A DNA stretch of 13,283 nt from Friedmanniella sp. Lineage in GTDB: Bacteria; Actinomycetota; Actinomycetes; Propionibacteriales; Propionibacteriaceae. Made by a program: the position numbers and the translations under genes. Positions 1-6,060 of the stretch are shown here, piece by piece (positions within the stretch are counted from its first letter, which is position 1; every line of letters starts with the position of its first letter). The notes beneath the pieces were generated by a model. The model did no database searches, had not been told where the DNA came from, and saw only the letters and a list, made by a program, of their open reading frames with translations. The DNA lies in assembly GCA_025964935.1 (NCBI GenBank), contig JAOPXW010000034.1, positions 1 through 13,283 on the forward strand. Reading direction: 5' to 3'.

Positions 1-43
1 GTCACCGACGCTCGGGCAGCGGGGATCGCGGTGGCGGCGACGG

Positions 44-49
44 TAGGTT
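44..49 (+). promoter_or_regulatory. Candidate -10 box for leaderless murI
   Basis: TAGGTT fits the actinobacterial TANNNT -10 consensus and lies 6 bases (GGGGCC) before the GTG start of murI. Transcription would begin at or next to the start codon. There is no convincing -35 hexamer. The G-run between box and start is too close to the GTG to be a normal Shine-Dalgarno. Inference from spacing only. Confidence 0.4.
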
Positions 50-55
50 GGGGCC

Positions 56-850
56 GTGGACTCTGAGGCGCCGATCGGGATCTTCGACTCGGGCTTCGGG
101 GGGCTGACGGTCGCGCGGGCGGTGATCGACCAGCTGCCGTACGAGGACCTCATCTATCTCGGCGACACCGCGCGGGCGCCCTACGGGGAGCAGCCGATCG
201 CGATGGTACGGGAGTTCGCGCTGGAGTGCCTGGACCACCTGGTGGCCCAGGGCGTCAAGATGGTGGTCATCGCGTGCAACTCCGCCAGCGCAGCCGTGCT
301 GCGCGACGCGCGGGAGCGCTACGACGTGCCCGTGGTGGAGGTGATCCTGCCGGCGGCCCGGCGCGCGGTCGCCGCCACCAGGACCGGCCGGGTCGGGGTC
401 ATCTGCACCGAGGCGACCGCCACCTCCCAGGCCTACGACGACGCCTTCTCCGCCGCCCCGCAGGTCGACCTCCTGACCGCGGCCTGTCCGGCCTTCGTGC
501 CGTTCGTCGAGGCGGGCATCACCGGCGGTCCTGAGCTGCTGGCCTGCGCCGAGGGCTACCTGGCCCCGCTGCGGGACGCCGGCATCGACACCCTGATCCT
601 GGGCGGCACGCACTACCCGCTGCTCACCGGCGTCATCTCCTACGTGCTGGGGGAGCGGGTCAGCCTGGTCTCCAGCGCGGACGAGTGTGCCAAGGACGTG
701 TACGCCGTCCTGACCCGGCTCGGGCTGACCCACGACCAGCCCCGGGAGCCCAGCCACCGCTTCCTGACCACGGGCAGCCCCGCCGACTTCGAGGGCATCG
801 GCCATCGGCTGATGTGCGGTATCGTCGTGGGCGTGGAGCAGTTCGCGTAG
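56..850 (+). CDS. murI: Glutamate racemase with atypical active site
   Basis: MurI interconverts L- and D-glutamate in the cytoplasm and supplies D-Glu for the peptidoglycan stem peptide. The 264-residue product has the usual family length. Visible motifs are FDSGFGGLTV (Asp11, Ser12), IACNSASAA with the first catalytic cysteine at Cys74, and LGDTARAPYG. The second-cysteine motif, normally LGCTHYPLL, reads LGGTHYPLL here: residue 184 is Gly (GGC at 605-607), with Thr185 and His186 kept. The usual VIGT motif reads VICT, placing an extra Cys at residue 117 next to Thr118. The family uses two cysteines as acid and base, so normal racemisation is doubtful unless Cys117 substitutes. The GTG start follows a TAGGTT box by 6 bases, suggesting a leaderless mRNA. 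The stop overlaps the next start by one base. The family call is firm; activity is uncertain. Confidence 0.93.
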   Translation: MDSEAPIGIFDSGFGGLTVARAVIDQLPYEDLIYLGDTARAPYGEQPIAMVREFALECLDHLVAQGVKMVVIACNSASAAVLRDARERYDVPVVEVILPAARRAVAATRTGRVGVICTEATATSQAYDDAFSAAPQVDLLTAACPAFVPFVEAGITGGPELLACAEGYLAPLRDAGIDTLILGGTHYPLLTGVISYVLGERVSLVSSADECAKDVYAVLTRLGLTHDQPREPSHRFLTTGSPADFEGIGHRLMCGIVVGVEQFA

Positions 851-1677
851 TGTCCGCGTCTGTGAAGCTCACCGTCGTCGGCTGCAGCGGTTCGGTGTCG
901 GGACCGGAGTCGCCCGCCTCCAGCTATCTGGTCCAGGCCCCGTACCAGGGGCGGACCTTCTCCTTGGTTCTCGACCTCGGTCCCGGCGCGTTCGGCGCCC
1001 TCTACCGCTACCTCGACCCGCAGCAGGTCGACGCCTTCGCCCTCACCCACCTGCACGCCGACCACTGCCTCGACCTCTGTGCGGCGTACGTGGCCGCCCG
1101 ATACTCCCCCCAGGCCCCGACCTGGCCGCGGCAGCCCGTGTACGGCCCCCCCGGCACCGCGGCTCGGCTCACCCGCGCCTACGAGGTCCCCGACCGCGAC
1201 GGCCGGATCAGCGAGCCCGGACCCTCGATCGCCGACCACTTCGAGTACCACGACTGGCGGCCCGAGCAGCGGATCGGCCCGTTCCGGGTGCGCACCGCCC
1301 CGGTCGAGCACCCGGTGCCCGCCTGGGCGATCCGGGTGGAGGAGGTGGCCCCCGAGGCGACGACCGAGCGCGGCGGCTCGCTGGTCTACTCCGGCGACAC
1401 GGGGCCCTGCGAGGCCCTGGTCGAGCTGGCCCGGGGGGCGGACCTGCTGCTGGTGGAGTCGGCCTTCCTGGACCGGCCGGGCAACCCCGGCGGGCTGCAC
1501 CTCACCGGGGCTCAGGCCGCCGCCGCGGGCGAGCGCGCCGGGGTTGCCGCCGTGATCCTCACCCACATCCCGCCCTGGTACGACCCCGAGCAGGTCCTGG
1601 GCGAGGCGGCGCCGCACACCCGGTGCCCCGTGTCGCTGGCCTTGCCGGGCGCCTCGTGGGCCATCGGCGCCGCCTGA
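850..1677 (+). CDS. Metallo-beta-lactamase-fold hydrolase, Rv1339-like phosphodiesterase
   Basis: A 275-residue cytoplasmic metallohydrolase. The metal motif THLHADH (His67, His69, Asp71, His72) is intact. Later ligands are in VEHPVPAW, YSGDTG and LTHIPPWY, the pattern of RNase Z/PDE-like metallo-beta-lactamases. The N-terminal GCSGSVSGPESPASSYL also fits that group. In Mycobacterium the gene at this position, between murI and rph, is Rv1339, reported as an atypical class II cyclic-AMP phosphodiesterase. The same order here supports orthology, but the substrate is inferred. The GTG at 850 shares its first base with the murI stop (TAGTG), so translation is probably coupled. A second GTG at 862 would remove four residues. 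RNase Z is less likely because of the synteny and because no RNase Z exosite arm is evident. Confidence 0.88.
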   Translation: MSASVKLTVVGCSGSVSGPESPASSYLVQAPYQGRTFSLVLDLGPGAFGALYRYLDPQQVDAFALTHLHADHCLDLCAAYVAARYSPQAPTWPRQPVYGPPGTAARLTRAYEVPDRDGRISEPGPSIADHFEYHDWRPEQRIGPFRVRTAPVEHPVPAWAIRVEEVAPEATTERGGSLVYSGDTGPCEALVELARGADLLLVESAFLDRPGNPGGLHLTGAQAAAAGERAGVAAVILTHIPPWYDPEQVLGEAAPHTRCPVSLALPGASWAIGAA

Positions 1678-1730
1678 CCGGGCCGTGCTCACCCCCGCCG
1701 GCGCGCAGGAAAACTGTCGGGCCCGGCGTT

Positions 1731-1736
1731 TAGGCT
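1731..1736 (+). promoter_or_regulatory. Candidate -10 box for leaderless rph
   Basis: TAGGCT (TANNNT) ends 6 bases (GCAGCC) before the rph ATG. The 65-base gap after the metallohydrolase is the largest break in the block, so a new promoter here is reasonable. No Shine-Dalgarno is seen. A clear -35 is also absent. Confidence 0.45.
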
Positions 1737-1742
1737 GCAGCC

Positions 1743-2465
1743 ATGACTTCACGTGCCGACGGACGCTCCCTCGACCAGCTGCGGGAGGTGCGGTTCCAGC
1801 GGGGCTGGCTCGAGCAGGCCGAGGGGTCGGTGCTGGTGGAGTACGGGCAGACCCGGGTGCTGGTCGCGGCCAGTGTCACCCCCGGTGTGCCGCGCTGGCG
1901 CAAGGGCTCGGGCCTGGGCTGGGTGACCAGCGAGTACGCCATGTTGCCGCGGGCGACCAACACACGCTCGGACCGGGAGTCGGTCAAGGGCCGGATCGGC
2001 GGCCGGACCCACGAGATCAGCCGACTGATCGGCCGCAGCCTGCGAGCCGTCATCGACTACAAGGCGCTCGGCGAGAACACCATCGTGCTGGACTGCGACG
2101 TCCTGCAGGCCGACGGAGGGACCCGGACCGCCTCGATCACCGGGGCCTACGTGGCGCTCGCCGACGCGGTCAGCTGGCTCCGCGACCGCAACCTGCTCAA
2201 CGGTGAGCCCCTGACCAGCTCGGTCGCCGCGGTGTCGGTGGGGGTCGTCGGCGGCACCCCGATGCTCGACCTCTGCTACACCGAGGACTCCGCGGCCGAC
2301 ACCGACATGAACATCGTGATGAGCGGCTCGGGGGACTTCATCGAGGTCCAGGGGACGGCCGAGGGCGTGCCCTTCGACCGGTCGGTCCTGGACCAGCTGC
2401 TGGACCTCGGCGCGGCTGGCTGCGCGCAGCTCGCCGAGCTGCAGCGGGCCGCCCTGCAGGCATGA
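1743..2465 (+). CDS. rph: RNase PH (tRNA 3'-end trimming)
   Basis: A phosphorolytic 3'-to-5' exoribonuclease that trims tRNA precursors to the mature 3' end, releasing nucleoside diphosphates. It acts in the cytoplasm as a hexameric ring. The 240-residue length is standard. Family signatures seen are RADGR near the N terminus, [17 protein letters not shown] (phosphate-binding arginines), [17 protein letters not shown], and [19 protein letters not shown] with the conserved catalytic Asp residues, then EVQGTAE. The ATG at 1743 matches the usual N terminus and lies 6 bases after a TAGGCT box. Its TGA overlaps the rdgB ATG by four bases (ATGA). The rph-rdgB pair is widely conserved in actinobacteria and other bacteria. 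Confidence 0.97.
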   Translation: MTSRADGRSLDQLREVRFQRGWLEQAEGSVLVEYGQTRVLVAASVTPGVPRWRKGSGLGWVTSEYAMLPRATNTRSDRESVKGRIGGRTHEISRLIGRSLRAVIDYKALGENTIVLDCDVLQADGGTRTASITGAYVALADAVSWLRDRNLLNGEPLTSSVAAVSVGVVGGTPMLDLCYTEDSAADTDMNIVMSGSGDFIEVQGTAEGVPFDRSVLDQLLDLGAAGCAQLAELQRAALQA

Positions 2466-3184
2466 CCGCCATGACCCCCATCGACCCGACCCCCACCGAC
2501 CTGACCCCCACCGACCCGACCCCCAACGACGGGGGCCGCGCGGACCGGGCCGGGTCGGCCCGGGTGGTGCTGGCCACCAACAACGCGAAGAAGCTGGCCG
2601 AGCTGCGACGGATCGTGGCCGCGGTCGCGCCCGGGATCGAGATCCTGGGTCTGGCCGACCTCGAGCCCTACCCGGAGCCCGCCGAGACCGCCCGCACGTT
2701 TGAGGGCAACGCCCTGATCAAGGCCCGGGCCTGCACGGCGATGTCCGGGCTGCCCGCGCTGGCCGACGACTCCGGGCTGGCCGTCGACGTCCTGAACGGC
2801 ATGCCCGGGGTGCGCTCGGCCCGCTGGGCGGGCCCCGGGTCCACCGACGCCGACAACAACGCCCTGCTGCTGCGACAGATCGACGACGTTCCCGACCCGG
2901 GGCGCGGGGCGCGGTTCGTCTGTGCGATGGCCCTGGTGCTGCCCGACGGCACCGAGCACGTCCGCCTCGGCGAGATGTCGGGCCGGCTGCTGACCCACCC
3001 CGTGGGGGAGAACGGGTTCGGCTACGACCCCCTCTTCGTGCCCGACGGGGGTGCCGCGACGACGGCGGAGCTGGACCCTGACGCGAAGGACGCGATCAGC
3101 CACCGCGGCCGGGCCGTCCGGGCCATCCTGCCGGTCCTGGTCGCCGAGCTCCGCCGCCTGCGTAACCGGGAGGACCCGCGATGA
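2462..3184 (+). CDS. rdgB: XTP/dITP pyrophosphatase (RdgB/HAM1 family)
   Basis: Hydrolyses non-canonical purine triphosphates (XTP, dITP, ITP) to the monophosphate and pyrophosphate, keeping damaged bases out of DNA and RNA. Motifs: [14 protein letters not shown] at the real N-terminal strand (residues 35-48), [22 protein letters not shown] with the catalytic acidic residues, [11 protein letters not shown], and [10 protein letters not shown] near the C terminus. The family normally begins 1-5 residues before VVLAT. From the ATG at 2462 the protein carries about 34 extra residues, built from four copies of a five-residue X-T-P-X-D repeat (residues 4-23). The ATGA overlap with rph supports the long form. 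GTG codons at 2564 or 2567 would give a family-sized 206-205 residues. Its own stop overlaps thyA by ATGA. Confidence 0.94.
   Translation: MTAMTPIDPTPTDLTPTDPTPNDGGRADRAGSARVVLATNNAKKLAELRRIVAAVAPGIEILGLADLEPYPEPAETARTFEGNALIKARACTAMSGLPALADDSGLAVDVLNGMPGVRSARWAGPGSTDADNNALLLRQIDDVPDPGRGARFVCAMALVLPDGTEHVRLGEMSGRLLTHPVGENGFGYDPLFVPDGGAATTAELDPDAKDAISHRGRAVRAILPVLVAELRRLRNREDPR
2471..2530 (+). repeat. Four tandem 15-bp repeats inside 5' end of rdgB
   Basis: Four head-to-tail 15-base units begin at 2471, 2486, 2501 and 2516. The unit is approximately NTGACCCCCANCGAC, with C replacing T at the second base in units 2 and 4. In the rdgB frame they encode [15 protein letters not shown] and PTPND. 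Because the unit length is a multiple of three, copy-number change would keep the frame. Confidence 0.9.
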
Positions 3185-3975
3185 AGACCTACCTGGACCT
3201 GCTGCAGCACGTGCTCAGCCACGGGGTCGAGAAGGCCGACCGGACCGGCACGGGCACCCTGTCGACCTTCGGTTACCAGATGCGCTTCGACCTGCAGGCG
3301 GGCTTCCCGCTGCTGACGACCAAGAAGGTGCACCATCGCTCCGTGGTGGCCGAGCTGCTCTGGTTCCTGCAGGGGTCCACCAACGTGGGCTGGCTGCACG
3401 AGCAGGGCGTGACCATCTGGGACGAGTGGGCCGGCGCGGACGGTGAGCTCGGCCCCATCTACGGCCATCAGTGGCGGTCCTGGCCCACGCCGGACGGTGG
3501 ACAGGTCGACCAGCTCGGCGAGGTGATCCAGGCCCTGCGCACCAACCCGGACTCCCGCCGCCACATCGTCAGCGCGTGGAACGTGGGGGACCTGCCGGCG
3601 ATGGCGCTGCCGCCCTGTCACACGATGTTCCAGTTCTACGTGGCCCAGGGCCGCCTCTCCTGCCAGCTCTACCAGCGCTCGGCGGACGTCTTCCTCGGGG
3701 TGCCGTTCAACATCGCGTCCTACGCCCTGCTCACGCACCTGGTCGCCCAGGTCACCGGGCTGGCGGTGGGGGACTTCGTGCACACGCTCGGCGACGCCCA
3801 CCTGTACCTCAACCACCTCGACCAGGCACGGCTCCAGCTGGGGCGGGAGCCACGACCGCTGCCGCAGCTCCGGCTGAACCCCGCTGTGACCTCGATCGAC
3901 GGGTTCACGATGGCCGACATCAGCATCGAGGACTACGACCCCCACCCGGGCATCAAAGCCCCGATCGCGGTCTGA
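3181..3975 (+). CDS. thyA: Thymidylate synthase
   Basis: Methylates dUMP to dTMP using 5,10-methylenetetrahydrofolate, producing dihydrofolate. The 264-residue length equals that of the E. coli enzyme and the sequence is collinear with it. Motifs include DRTGTGTLS (phosphate-binding Arg), [27 protein letters not shown], the nucleophile Cys146 in [36 protein letters not shown], and the C-terminal [13 protein letters not shown]. All residues expected for activity appear present. The ATG overlaps the rdgB stop (ATGA) and has a GGAGG about 8 bases upstream. folA follows after one base, so the dihydrofolate-producing and dihydrofolate-reducing enzymes are made together. Confidence 0.98.
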   Translation: MKTYLDLLQHVLSHGVEKADRTGTGTLSTFGYQMRFDLQAGFPLLTTKKVHHRSVVAELLWFLQGSTNVGWLHEQGVTIWDEWAGADGELGPIYGHQWRSWPTPDGGQVDQLGEVIQALRTNPDSRRHIVSAWNVGDLPAMALPPCHTMFQFYVAQGRLSCQLYQRSADVFLGVPFNIASYALLTHLVAQVTGLAVGDFVHTLGDAHLYLNHLDQARLQLGREPRPLPQLRLNPAVTSIDGFTMADISIEDYDPHPGIKAPIAV

Positions 3976-3976
3976 G

Positions 3977-4456
3977 ATGGCCGAGGTCGTCGGCATCGCG
4001 GCGGTGGCCCGCAACGGGGTCATCGGGTCCGACGGGGAGATCCCCTGGCGGATCCCGGCGGACTTCGCTCGGTTCCGGGCGGTGACGATGGGGCACGTGC
4101 TCCTGATGGGACGCAAGACGTACGACTCGATCGGTCGGGCACTGCCGGGACGGACGACCTACGTGATCACCCGGGACAGGATGTGGCGGGGCGACGGCGT
4201 CCGGGCTGTCCCGTTCCTGGACGAGGCGTTCGCCCTGGCCGAGGCGTCGGGGGCGGAGAAGGTGTTCGTGGCCGGCGGTGGGGAGATCTACCGCGCCGCC
4301 TGGGACCGGCTGGACCGGCTGGACCTGACCGAGGTCGACGCCGAGCCCGCCGGCGAGGTGACCTTCCCGGCCGTCCGCCCGCAGGAGTGGGTCGAGACCC
4401 GTCGCGAGCCGCACGAGGGCTACAGCTTCGTTGGCTACGGCCGCCGCCGGGACTGA
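3977..4456 (+). CDS. folA: Dihydrofolate reductase
   Basis: Reduces 7,8-dihydrofolate to tetrahydrofolate with NADPH, regenerating the cofactor consumed by ThyA. The 159-residue length is typical of chromosomal type I DHFR. Motifs: GVIGSDGEIPWRIPADFARF with Trp24 and the acidic substrate-binding Asp29, VLLMGRKTYDSIG (NADPH contact), RTTYVITRD, and VFVAGGGEIYRAAW. Only one base separates the thyA stop from this ATG, and no separate Shine-Dalgarno is obvious, so translation is probably coupled to thyA. The gene ends the plus-strand block and faces tRNA-Leu and bcp on the other strand. Confidence 0.97.
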   Translation: MAEVVGIAAVARNGVIGSDGEIPWRIPADFARFRAVTMGHVLLMGRKTYDSIGRALPGRTTYVITRDRMWRGDGVRAVPFLDEAFALAEASGAEKVFVAGGGEIYRAAWDRLDRLDLTEVDAEPAGEVTFPAVRPQEWVETRREPHEGYSFVGYGRRRD

Positions 4457-4471
4457 GCCCCTTTCGGGGGC
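4457..4471 (+). terminator. Short hairpin after folA
   Basis: GCCCC (4457-4461) pairs with GGGGC (4467-4471) around TTTCG, directly after the folA stop, and is followed by more GC-rich sequence but no T tract. A weak candidate terminator between convergent transcripts. Confidence 0.35.
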
Positions 4472-4509
4472 ACCGGGCGGGCCGGGCCGCCCCGAATCCA
4501 CGGCCAACG

Positions 4510-4591
4510 TGCCGGAGAAGGGACTCGAACCCTCACACCCGTAGGCACAGGAACCTAAATCCTGCGTGTCTACCAATTCCACCACTCCGGC
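4510..4591 (-). tRNA. tRNA-Leu (anticodon UAG)
   Basis: Read on the minus strand, the 82-base gene begins with GCCGGAG and ends with CTCCGGC plus discriminator A, giving a 7-bp acceptor stem. The anticodon arm is CAGGA-TTTAGGT-TCCTG, so the anticodon is TAG, reading CUA and possibly other CUN codons. An extended variable arm of about 13 bases marks a class II tRNA, as expected for Leu. The T arm is GAGGG-TTCGAGT-CCCTT. No CCA is encoded, so it must be added after transcription. It lies 92 bases downstream of bcp on the same strand, with its own possible -10 box. Confidence 0.97.
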
Positions 4592-4601
4592 GCGGAGCCC
4601 G

Positions 4602-4607
4602 AGCCTA
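4602..4607 (-). promoter_or_regulatory. Candidate -10 box for tRNA-Leu
   Basis: On the minus strand TAGGCT lies 10 bases before the mature 5' end of tRNA-Leu, giving a leader of only a few bases. No convincing -35 element is visible. It is the same hexamer as the rph box. Confidence 0.4.
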
Positions 4608-4644
4608 CCGACGAAGGCCTACTCGGGCCACGCGAACTCCGGGA

Positions 4645-4658
4645 CGCCGAACCCGGCG
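4645..4658 (-). terminator. Hairpin downstream of bcp
   Basis: On the minus strand CGCCG-GGTT-CGGCG forms a 5-bp stem with a 4-base loop between the bcp stop and tRNA-Leu. There is no T tract, so termination is only possible, not shown. Confidence 0.3.
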
Positions 4659-4683
4659 GCCCCACGAAGGAGGGGAGCGGGGC

Positions 4684-5169
4684 TCAGGAGGCGAGCCCGA
4701 GGTCCCGCTTCAGCTTGGCCACGTGGCCGGCGGCCTTGACGTTGTACTGGGCGACGCTGATCGTGCCCTGACCGTCCTTGTCGACGTCCACCACGAAGGT
4801 CGAGCGGATCACGCCCTCGATGAGCTTCCCGTAGAGGAGCTTCTCGCCGAAGGCCGCGTACGCCCCCAGGACGCTCCGGTCGGTGTCGGAGAGCAGCGGG
4901 AACGCGACCGACTGCTGCTCGCGGAACTGCACCAGCTTGTCCTGGGGGTCGGGCGAGATGCCCAGGACGTGCAGACCGGCCCGGCTCAGCTCCTCCATCG
5001 CCGCGGTGAAGTCGACCGCCTGCGTGGTGCATCCCGGCGTCATCGCCGCGGGGTAGAAGTAGACGATGACGCGGGAGTCGGGGAAGTCGGACAGCGACAC
5101 CTCATGACCGTCGGCGTCGGGCAGGGTGAAGGCGGGCGCGGGGTCGCCCGCGGACAGTCGGGTGCTCAT
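4684..5169 (-). CDS. bcp: Thioredoxin-dependent peroxiredoxin, Bcp/PrxQ type, single cysteine
   Basis: Reduces hydrogen peroxide and organic hydroperoxides in the cytoplasm. The 161-residue product has the AhpC/TSA fold order: GDPAPAFTLPDADG at the N terminus, YFYPAAMTPGCTTQAVDF with peroxidatic Cys47, VLGISPDPQDKLVQF, and a C-terminal AKLKRDLG helix. Classical E. coli Bcp has a resolving cysteine five residues after the first. That position (residue 52) is Val here, and Cys47 is the only cysteine in the protein, so it should work as a 1-Cys enzyme with an external thiol. The ATG at 5169 gives the normal family N terminus; longer frames add an unrelated leader. A TAGGGT box 7 bases before the ATG suggests a leaderless mRNA, although AGGG within it could act as a distant ribosome site. 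Divergent from the DUF3618 gene. Confidence 0.95.
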   Translation of the reverse strand: MSTRLSAGDPAPAFTLPDADGHEVSLSDFPDSRVIVYFYPAAMTPGCTTQAVDFTAAMEELSRAGLHVLGISPDPQDKLVQFREQQSVAFPLLSDTDRSVLGAYAAFGEKLLYGKLIEGVIRSTFVVDVDKDGQGTISVAQYNVKAAGHVAKLKRDLGLAS

Positions 5170-5176
5170 GGGGACG

Positions 5177-5182
5177 ACCCTA
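5177..5182 (-). promoter_or_regulatory. Candidate -10 box for leaderless bcp
   Basis: On the minus strand TAGGGT lies 7 bases (CGTCCCC) before the bcp ATG, the spacing expected when transcription starts at the start codon. No -35 hexamer is recognisable. Confidence 0.4.
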
Positions 5183-5243
5183 GTCCCGTGGCCCGGTGGG
5201 GTGCCGGTCGTGCCCGTCGTCATCCCCGGCGGTCCTTCTGCAA

Positions 5244-5249
5244 TAGGGT
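5244..5249 (+). promoter_or_regulatory. Possible -10 box for DUF3618 gene
   Basis: TAGGGT in the divergent bcp/DUF3618 gap would give a start near 5256 and a 5' leader of about 57 bases containing a hairpin and a good Shine-Dalgarno. There is no clear -35, so this is tentative. Confidence 0.3.
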
Positions 5250-5260
5250 GACCACGAGAA

Positions 5261-5284
5261 ACCGGCGGCCCCGAGGCGGCCGGT
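5261..5284 (+). other. Hairpin in presumed 5' leader of DUF3618 gene
   Basis: Bases 5261-5270 pair with 5275-5284 in nine positions with one G-G mismatch, around the loop CCGA. The stem ends 16 bases before the Shine-Dalgarno AGGGGA (5301-5306). It could affect leader stability; no function is shown. Confidence 0.45.
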
Positions 5285-5312
5285 GCACCGCACGAACCTG
5301 AGGGGACCCACC

Positions 5313-5630
5313 GTGGCAGCCAACAGCTCATCGTCATCCGGGCGCAGCGCGTCGCAGATCGAGGCCGATCTCGGTGCGACGCGGGACCGGCTGGCCGCCT
5401 CCATCGAGGTCCTGATCGACACGGTGCACCCCAACCGGATCAAGCAGCGCACCGTGGCCCGGCTCAAGGTGCTGGCCCACGAGCAGCTCGAGCGGGCCAG
5501 GTCGCTGGTCTTCAACGCCCGGGGTGACCTGCGGACCAAGCGCCTGGCCACCGTCGGCGGCGGGGTCGGCGGCTACTCGGTCTTCCTGGTCGTCGTCCGC
5601 GCCATCGCCCGACGGACCCGGCGCGGCTGA
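5313..5630 (+). CDS. Small DUF3618-type membrane protein
   Basis: A 105-residue protein of unknown function. Residues 1-12 are Ser-rich. Residues 14-33 hold the family-like signature QIEADLGATRDRLAASIEVL, continuing to DTVHPN, and match actinobacterial DUF3618 proteins. Residues 45-75 look helical and basic. A single probable membrane segment spans about 79-97 (GGGVGGYSVFLVVV), followed by a short Arg-rich tail (ARRTRRG) that should stay in the cytoplasm. The GTG at 5313 is chosen because AGGGGA lies 6 bases upstream; a GTG at 5283 in the same frame lacks such a site. It is transcribed away from bcp, and I recall DUF3618 genes next to bcp in other actinobacteria, but no biochemical role can be deduced. 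Confidence 0.85.
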   Translation: MAANSSSSSGRSASQIEADLGATRDRLAASIEVLIDTVHPNRIKQRTVARLKVLAHEQLERARSLVFNARGDLRTKRLATVGGGVGGYSVFLVVVRAIARRTRRG

Positions 5631-5653
5631 GACCAGCTGCCCGACCACCACGG

Positions 5654-5691
5654 GGTCGCCGCCCTCGGGTGATGGCTTCGCGGGGGCGACC
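5654..5691 (+). terminator. Possible hairpin terminator after DUF3618 gene
   Basis: GGTCGCC (5654-5660) pairs with GGCGACC (5685-5691) across a 24-base loop. CCCTCGGG (5662-5669) could instead pair with CCCGAGGG at 5701-5708. No T tract follows, so a terminator role is weakly supported. Confidence 0.3.
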
Positions 5692-5780
5692 GCTTCTCCC
5701 CCCGAGGGACCGCTGCGCCGGGGCGCCACCTCACAGCTTTCCGGCCGCGCGCTGCCCTCGTGATGCTGCTGTTCACCTGA

Positions 5781-5958
5781 GACCGGGGTTCGGCTCCGGT
5801 CCCCTCCTTCGCCTGGGCTGGGGTTCGCAGGCTCTCGCCGTGGGACTCCCACCGGGATGCCACTGGTGGGCGGGAACGTTCGGGGTGGGGTCGGAGTTCC
5901 CGCGAAACCCTTGGAGACAAGGGAAACCGAGCGTTGGCAGGCCAGGTCTTGGCAACGC
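5781..5958 (+). other. Chain of hairpins, candidate structured RNA
   Basis: This lies within the 465-base gap 5631-6095, where I find no convincing gene. Consecutive stems on the plus strand are: 5781-5788 with 5794-5801 (loop TTCGG, one G-T pair); GCCTG 5811-5815 with CAGGC 5828-5832; CCCAC 5848-5852 with GTGGG 5840-5844 or, exclusively, CCCACC 5848-5853 with GGTGGG 5865-5870; GCGGGAAC 5870-5877 with GTTCCCGC 5896-5903; CCCTTG-GAGA-CAAGGG 5908-5923, a GNRA tetraloop only on this strand; and GCGTT 5931-5935 with AACGC 5954-5958 enclosing GCCA/TGGC. The linkers GAAA and AAACCGA are A-rich. It could be a 3' UTR, an independent small RNA or a long leader. No known family is assigned. Confidence 0.5.
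5874..5881 (+). promoter_or_regulatory. Possible distal operator half of a pair (GAACGTTC)
   Basis: A perfect 8-base palindrome with the AA-CG-TT centre typical of LacI-family operators, 119 bases (centre to centre) upstream of a second AACGTT at 5994-5999. It overlaps one hairpin arm. Speculative. Confidence 0.2.
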
Positions 5959-5993
5959 CGCGTCGGTGTGCTAAGCCGTCTATAACAAATCTG

Positions 5994-5999
5994 AACGTT
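5994..5999 (+). promoter_or_regulatory. Possible proximal LacI-family operator core (AACGTT)
   Basis: AACGTT sits in the locally AT-rich stretch 5981-6000, just upstream of the proposed binding-protein promoter. The flanks are imperfectly symmetric (CTGAA/TTTCG). Sugar ABC operons of actinobacteria are often under LacI-family control, but no regulator gene is in the window. Confidence 0.3.
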
Positions 6000-6011
6000 T
6001 CGTGAGAGGCG

Positions 6012-6042
6012 TTGCGCTTTTTTGCACCTGAGCCCCTAGTGT
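6012..6042 (+). promoter_or_regulatory. Candidate promoter of the sugar ABC operon
   Basis: TTGCGC (6012-6017) and TAGTGT (6037-6042) are separated by 19 bases. Transcription would start near 6049, giving a leader of about 47 bases that carries the Shine-Dalgarno GTGAGG before the ATG at 6096. TATAAC at 5981-5986 is a better -10 hexamer but has no -35 at normal spacing; it could be a second start. Confidence 0.45.
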
Positions 6043-6060
6043 GGCCAGGTGACACCAACG

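Noticed and set aside
1..43. Possible 3' end of an upstream gene (frames stopping at 44-46 or 64-66)
   Set aside because: Fewer than 22 codons are visible and nothing is recognisable, so no gene can be supported.
5840..5923. Cobalamin riboswitch resemblance (GTGxxACTCC, ATGCCACTGG, GGAGAC in order)
   Set aside because: The B12 box is not present in recognisable form, no P3 partner for the GCCACTG flank is visible, and the downstream genes are a sugar importer. Kept only as a point to test with covariance models.
5669..5974. Open frames across the 5631-6095 gap on both strands
   Set aside because: The predicted peptides are Arg/Pro-rich with no recognisable domain, lack ribosome sites, and the region is dominated by hairpins. 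They look like high-GC spurious frames.
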